Shown in pieces: positions 62,101-64,000 of a stretch of 64,000 nt of DNA. Source of the stretch: Streptomyces sp. JJ38 (GTDB lineage: Bacteria; Actinomycetota; Actinomycetes; Streptomycetales; Streptomycetaceae). The notes beneath the pieces were generated by a model, which saw only the letters and a list, made by a program, of their open reading frames with translations, searched no databases and was not told where the DNA came from. Position numbers and translations under genes: made by a program. Location: contig NZ_JABLSI010000017.1 in the NCBI RefSeq assembly GCF_019303475.1, positions 2,023-66,022 of the forward strand. Reading direction: 5' to 3'. Numbering within the stretch: position 1 is the first letter of the stretch; each line of letters opens with the position of its first letter.

Positions 62101-64000
62101 CTGGTTGTCGACCATCCGGGACAGGTCCAGCCCACCGGACGCCTGGAGCCCGAAGACGGCGATCTCGACGTAACGCCCGTCCGGGGCGAGCAGGTTGAGC
62201 CCCTCCTGGGTCGCGCCGTCCCCGAGGGTGTTGATGACGACGTCGACCCCGGCGCCGCCCGTCCTGCGCAGCACCTCCTCGGGGACGTCGCGCTCCTGGT
62301 GGTCGATGGGGTCGGGCACGCCCATCGCGACGAGGTGGTCGACCTTGCGCCGGGAGCCGGCCGTGGCGATGATCTCGGCTCCCGCGAGCTGCGCCAACTG
62401 CACGGCCATCAGCCCGTTCGTCCCGGTCGCCGCCCGGATCAGTACCCGTTCACCGGCCCGCACCCCGGCCCGTTCGAAGGCCAGCCACATGGCGAGGAAG
62501 GCGACGGGCACGCCGCACGCCTCCTCGTGCGTGAGGTTGTCCGGCTTGCGTACGACGAAGCTCTCGTCGGTGAGGACGACCGACGCCTGCCCACCCATCT
62601 CGGGACGAGTGAGCGCGATCACCGCGTCGCCTGGCTTCACCCGCTGGACGCCGGGCCCCACCCGGCGGACCACCCCGGAGACCTCCACCCCGGGGGTGAA
62701 CGGGAAGTCCGGCATCATCGGGTACAGGCCCTTGGCCGCGAGGAAGTCGGAGAAGTTGACCGGGAAGGCCCTGACCTGGACCTCGACCTCGCCGGGGCCG
62801 GGCGCCACCGGCTCAATGGGCACGAGCTTCAGATCCGCCGGACTGCCCGGACGTTCGAAGCGCACCGCTCGGAACCCGGCACCGCCCTCCGACGCAGCCC
62901 CCGGCCCCGGCCCCCGCGTCGACGCCGTGGGGCGCACGCCGTCGAACTCCCCCACGTGCCCGCGGTGTTCGCCGACTTGCCACTCGGCCGGGCTCTCGGG
63001 GCGGCTCACGGGGTGGTCCTCCGGACGGCTCTCGGGGCGTTCGTCCGGACGGTCCTGCCGGTGTTCCCCGGCGGGTTCGACGGGCGGCTGTCCGACACGC
63101 AGCCGTTCCGCGACGACGCTCTCGTGCCGCTCGACCACGTGGGCCGCCAGCTCCCCCACCGTCGGGTAGTCGAAGATCACGATCGTCTTGAGCGTGATGC
63201 CGAGTTCCTGGTTGATCCGGTTGATCAGCTCGACGCCCACGATCGAGTCCACGCCGTATGACGACAGCGGACGGTCGGGCGCCAGCTCGTCCGGGGACAT
63301 GCTCAGCGCCTCCGCCGCGAACGCGGTGATCAACCCGGCGACGTGGCCGGGCAGATCGACCACCGCCGACGCGGCGGGAGCGGCGGGTTCCGCGGGAGGC
63401 GGAGGCACGGCAGCGGCGGGTTCCGCGGGACGGGGCCGCACGGCGGTGCCCGCCCCGGCGGCGGGCACCGCCGTGATCACCCGCTGGGACAGCGATCCCG
63501 GCACGTCCGCCTCCCCGTGTACGTCCACTCCCGTGAACCCCGCGTGTTCCAGCCGTCGCCGCCACATCTCGTCGTCGAGCAGCGGGGAGGACGGCAGCCG
63601 CCGCGCGGCGTCGGTGTAGGCCCACCAGCCGTCCAGCAGGCCGAAGGTGACGGTGTGGAAGGCCAGGGCCCGGGTCACCTCGGTGAGCAGGAGCCGGCCG
63701 GACGGGGCGAGCAGGGCCCGGGCCCCGTCGAGGGCGCCGTCCAGGTCGGCCACGGCGTGCAGCACGTTGGCCGCGATCACCACGTCGTACCGGCCGGTCT
63801 CGAAGCCCTGCGCCTCGACCGGGCGCCCAATGTCGAGGGATCGGAAAGCCATGCGGACGTCCCGCCGATCCGCCCAGCGGCGTTCGGCCTCGTGCAGGAA
63901 GCGCACGGAGACGTCGGTGTAGTCGTAGTCGGCCTCGATCCCGGCGCCGCGCAGGGCCGCCAGCGCCTCGGCGCTGGTGGCGCCGGTGCCGGCACCGATC
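59077..64000 (-). CDS. Trans-AT type I polyketide synthase, upstream subunit, 5' part outside the window (MT-ACP-ER-KS-DH)
   Basis: This gene is cut by the right edge; 1640 codons plus the stop are visible and the frame is open at the edge, starting inside the SAM motif (IGAGTGATSAEAL). Order in view: MT (63480-64000); ACP (63130-63370, Ser at 63244-63246); a charged repetitive linker; zinc-independent MDR enoylreductase (61890-62835); KS (60495-61777, Cys at 61267-61269, HGTGT and NIGH present); DH (59215-59990, motif HLVEGRPTLPG with His at 59917-59919); docking helices. No AT and no ACP follow the DH, so the module must be completed by the N-terminal ACP of the next protein. An ER between an ACP and the next KS is an unusual order. 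Its stop overlaps the next gene's TTG region. Confidence 0.95.
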   Translation of the reverse strand, partial: IGAGTGATSAEALAALRGAGIEADYDYTDVSVRFLHEAERRWADRRDVRMAFRSLDIGRPVEAQGFETGRYDVVIAANVLHAVADLDGALDGARALLAPSGRLLLTEVTRALAFHTVTFGLLDGWWAYTDAARRLPSSPLLDDEMWRRRLEHAGFTGVDVHGEADVPGSLSQRVITAVPAAGAGTAVRPRPAEPAAAVPPPPAEPAAPAASAVVDLPGHVAGLITAFAAEALSMSPDELAPDRPLSSYGVDSIVGVELINRINQELGITLKTIVIFDYPTVGELAAHVVERHESVVAERLRVGQPPVEPAGEHRQDRPDERPESRPEDHPVSRPESPAEWQVGEHRGHVGEFDGVRPTASTRGPGPGAASEGGAGFRAVRFERPGSPADLKLVPIEPVAPGPGEVEVQVRAFPVNFSDFLAAKGLYPMMPDFPFTPGVEVSGVVRRVGPGVQRVKPGDAVIALTRPEMGGQASVVLTDESFVVRKPDNLTHEEACGVPVAFLAMWLAFERAGVRAGERVLIRAATGTNGLMAVQLAQLAGAEIIATAGSRRKVDHLVAMGVPDPIDHQERDVPEEVLRRTGGAGVDVVINTLGDGATQEGLNLLAPDGRYVEIAVFGLQASGGLDLSRMVDNQSFHSFNTKKYFLNHPERRIPCLEAMAEHLEFGKIRPLVAHVVPFDRVTEAYALKADRGTIGRVVVTVPEPEDPAGTADGGSRALAAPEREERSAATAGRPAGRTGGTADIAVIGMSGRYAGADDLDALWDNLARGVCSAGDVPAERWSSERFHDPDPTRLDATYCSRGAFLDDIDAFDAPFFAMSGKEAAQTDPQQRLFLEESWKALEDAGYPARAMNGRPCGVFVGVGPSEYLTRMNKAEVLKEAQSFWGNEASVLAARISYFLNLRGPSLAVNTACSSSLVAVHLACQSLLAGECETAVAGGVFLTLAPDYFVVASNGTMLAPDGVCKTFDDAADGFGPGEGVGALVLKPLDAALRDGDHVHGVIKGSAINQDGRTNGITAPSGAAQTAVELAAYERAGISPETLGYVEAHGTGTRLGDPIEIEALSNAFGRYTDRKSFCPIGSVKTNIGHTAAAAGIAGVIKTLLAFRHRQLPPSANFRTPNQLIEFADTPFYVNTELRPWTTRDGLPRRAAVSSFGFSGTNAHVVLEEPSAPRHPAPAVRSHTAVGPHDAARPQFAVPLSAQTPRALAARIEGLADWLDRHGTTAPLPEIAGNLQLYRDHFRERAVFLVRDQDELRARLREALDGDGAPPPPAADDPLLAEAVTRYLAGQDTDWRDLWTGEGCRRIPLPTYPFDRQRYWYTGRDTVYGPTTHEAPELERVSAPGATPVELAAELTGDEFFLTDHLVEGRPTLPGVLYPELAVQAAGEAGLRADAVTGLQWLRPLVTDGGPVRVTVHLERDGNATRFEIRSADVVHARGRLEPRAAQTPAHRTDLDALRRSCPHPVPVAEHYRVLAGMGLAHGPALACLRDLRVGQDVVLARLRLPDALAGTRAAYGLHPSLADGALQVLAAMPAVRGLGATRPLLPVALDELVQSARLPQSVLVCATAHPVTGRRDVHTFDIQLLDEEGREVLALKRLTIKLPDVGTAAAPNGADLTDLLRRFRNGEIDESEAESALEAFLAE
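61890..62835 (-). other. MDR-type enoylreductase domain between ACP and KS
   Basis: A quinone-oxidoreductase/ER-like domain: VNFSDFLAAKGLYP, PGVEVSGVV, a nucleotide loop diverged from the usual AAGGVG (VLIRAATGTNGLMAVQLAQ), DVVINTLGD and IGRVVVTVPE. There are no zinc ligands. It is flanked upstream by a linker rich in Arg, Pro and Glu with a repeated RPES motif. Most trans-AT systems use a separate FMN enoylreductase instead. Confidence 0.85.

Noticed and set aside
34045..64000. Acyltransferase domains in the polyketide synthases
   Set aside because: No GHSxG-type AT with the usual flanking motifs occurs after any KS; the only GxSxG-like nucleophile belongs to the terminal thioesterase.
34045..64000. 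Assignment to a known family such as glutarimide or leinamycin-type polyketides
   Set aside because: The hallmark starter or terminal enzymes are not in view and the domain order in view does not clearly match; naming a product would be a guess.
34045..64000. bldA-type TTA codons in the polyketide genes
   Set aside because: A partial scan of TAA strings on the plus strand gave only out-of-frame cases; no in-frame TTA was confirmed.

Overview
The window is high-GC DNA with the gene order, codon use and start-codon habits of a Streptomyces chromosome: frequent GTG starts, TANNNT -10 boxes placed 6-7 nt before start codons, an SsgA-like protein, a tricorn protease and a streptogrisin. Every gap between called genes is shorter than 300 bp. 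No tRNA, rRNA, insertion sequence or CRISPR array was seen.

Region 1 (1-16.5 kb) is mostly housekeeping. It holds an ABC-F ATPase, a membrane-anchored penicillin-binding protein, a GT39 protein mannosyltransferase (pmt), rsmI, a small zinc-ribbon protein, a TatD-family hydrolase, rsmA, ispE and a class-C-like serine hydrolase. It continues with a three-gene ECF metal importer (cbiM-PDGLE, cbiQ, cbiO) behind a near-perfect Nur box, which points to nickel, then an SsgA-like cell-division protein and an MMPL exporter.

Region 2 (16.7-30.7 kb) is mixed. It has a tricorn-family protease and a 67-residue charged protein. A translationally coupled operon encodes a Baeyer-Villiger monooxygenase, an alpha/beta hydrolase and a short-chain dehydrogenase, with a divergent MerR regulator. 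Exonuclease III, a GNAT acetyltransferase, a second Baeyer-Villiger-type enzyme, an XRE-type regulator and a secreted streptogrisin-like protease follow.

Region 3 (30.9-64 kb, continuing past the right edge) is a polyketide biosynthetic cluster. A 4'-phosphopantetheinyl transferase points toward a three-gene ABC-2 exporter. Upstream of the exporter, on the same strand, lie three giant polyketide synthase genes read right to left, the first cut by the window edge. None of the seven ketosynthases in view is followed by an acyltransferase domain, so this is an AT-less (trans-AT) type I assembly line; the trans-acting AT must lie outside the window. Order of domains in view: MT-ACP-ER-KS-DH // ACP-KS-DH-KR-ACP-KS-[ACP*]-ACP-KS-DH-KR-MT-ACP // KS-DH-KR-ACP-KS-[ACP*]-ACP-KS-ACP-TE-MT. 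The subunits end and begin with short helical segments resembling paired docking helices.

The oddest points are a complete PKS methyltransferase domain placed after the thioesterase, two carrier-like domains (ACP*) without the phosphopantetheine serine inserted behind ketosynthases, a zinc-independent MDR enoylreductase sitting between an ACP and the next KS, and a module split between two proteins (KS-DH // ACP). I could not match the assembly line to a known product from sequence alone.
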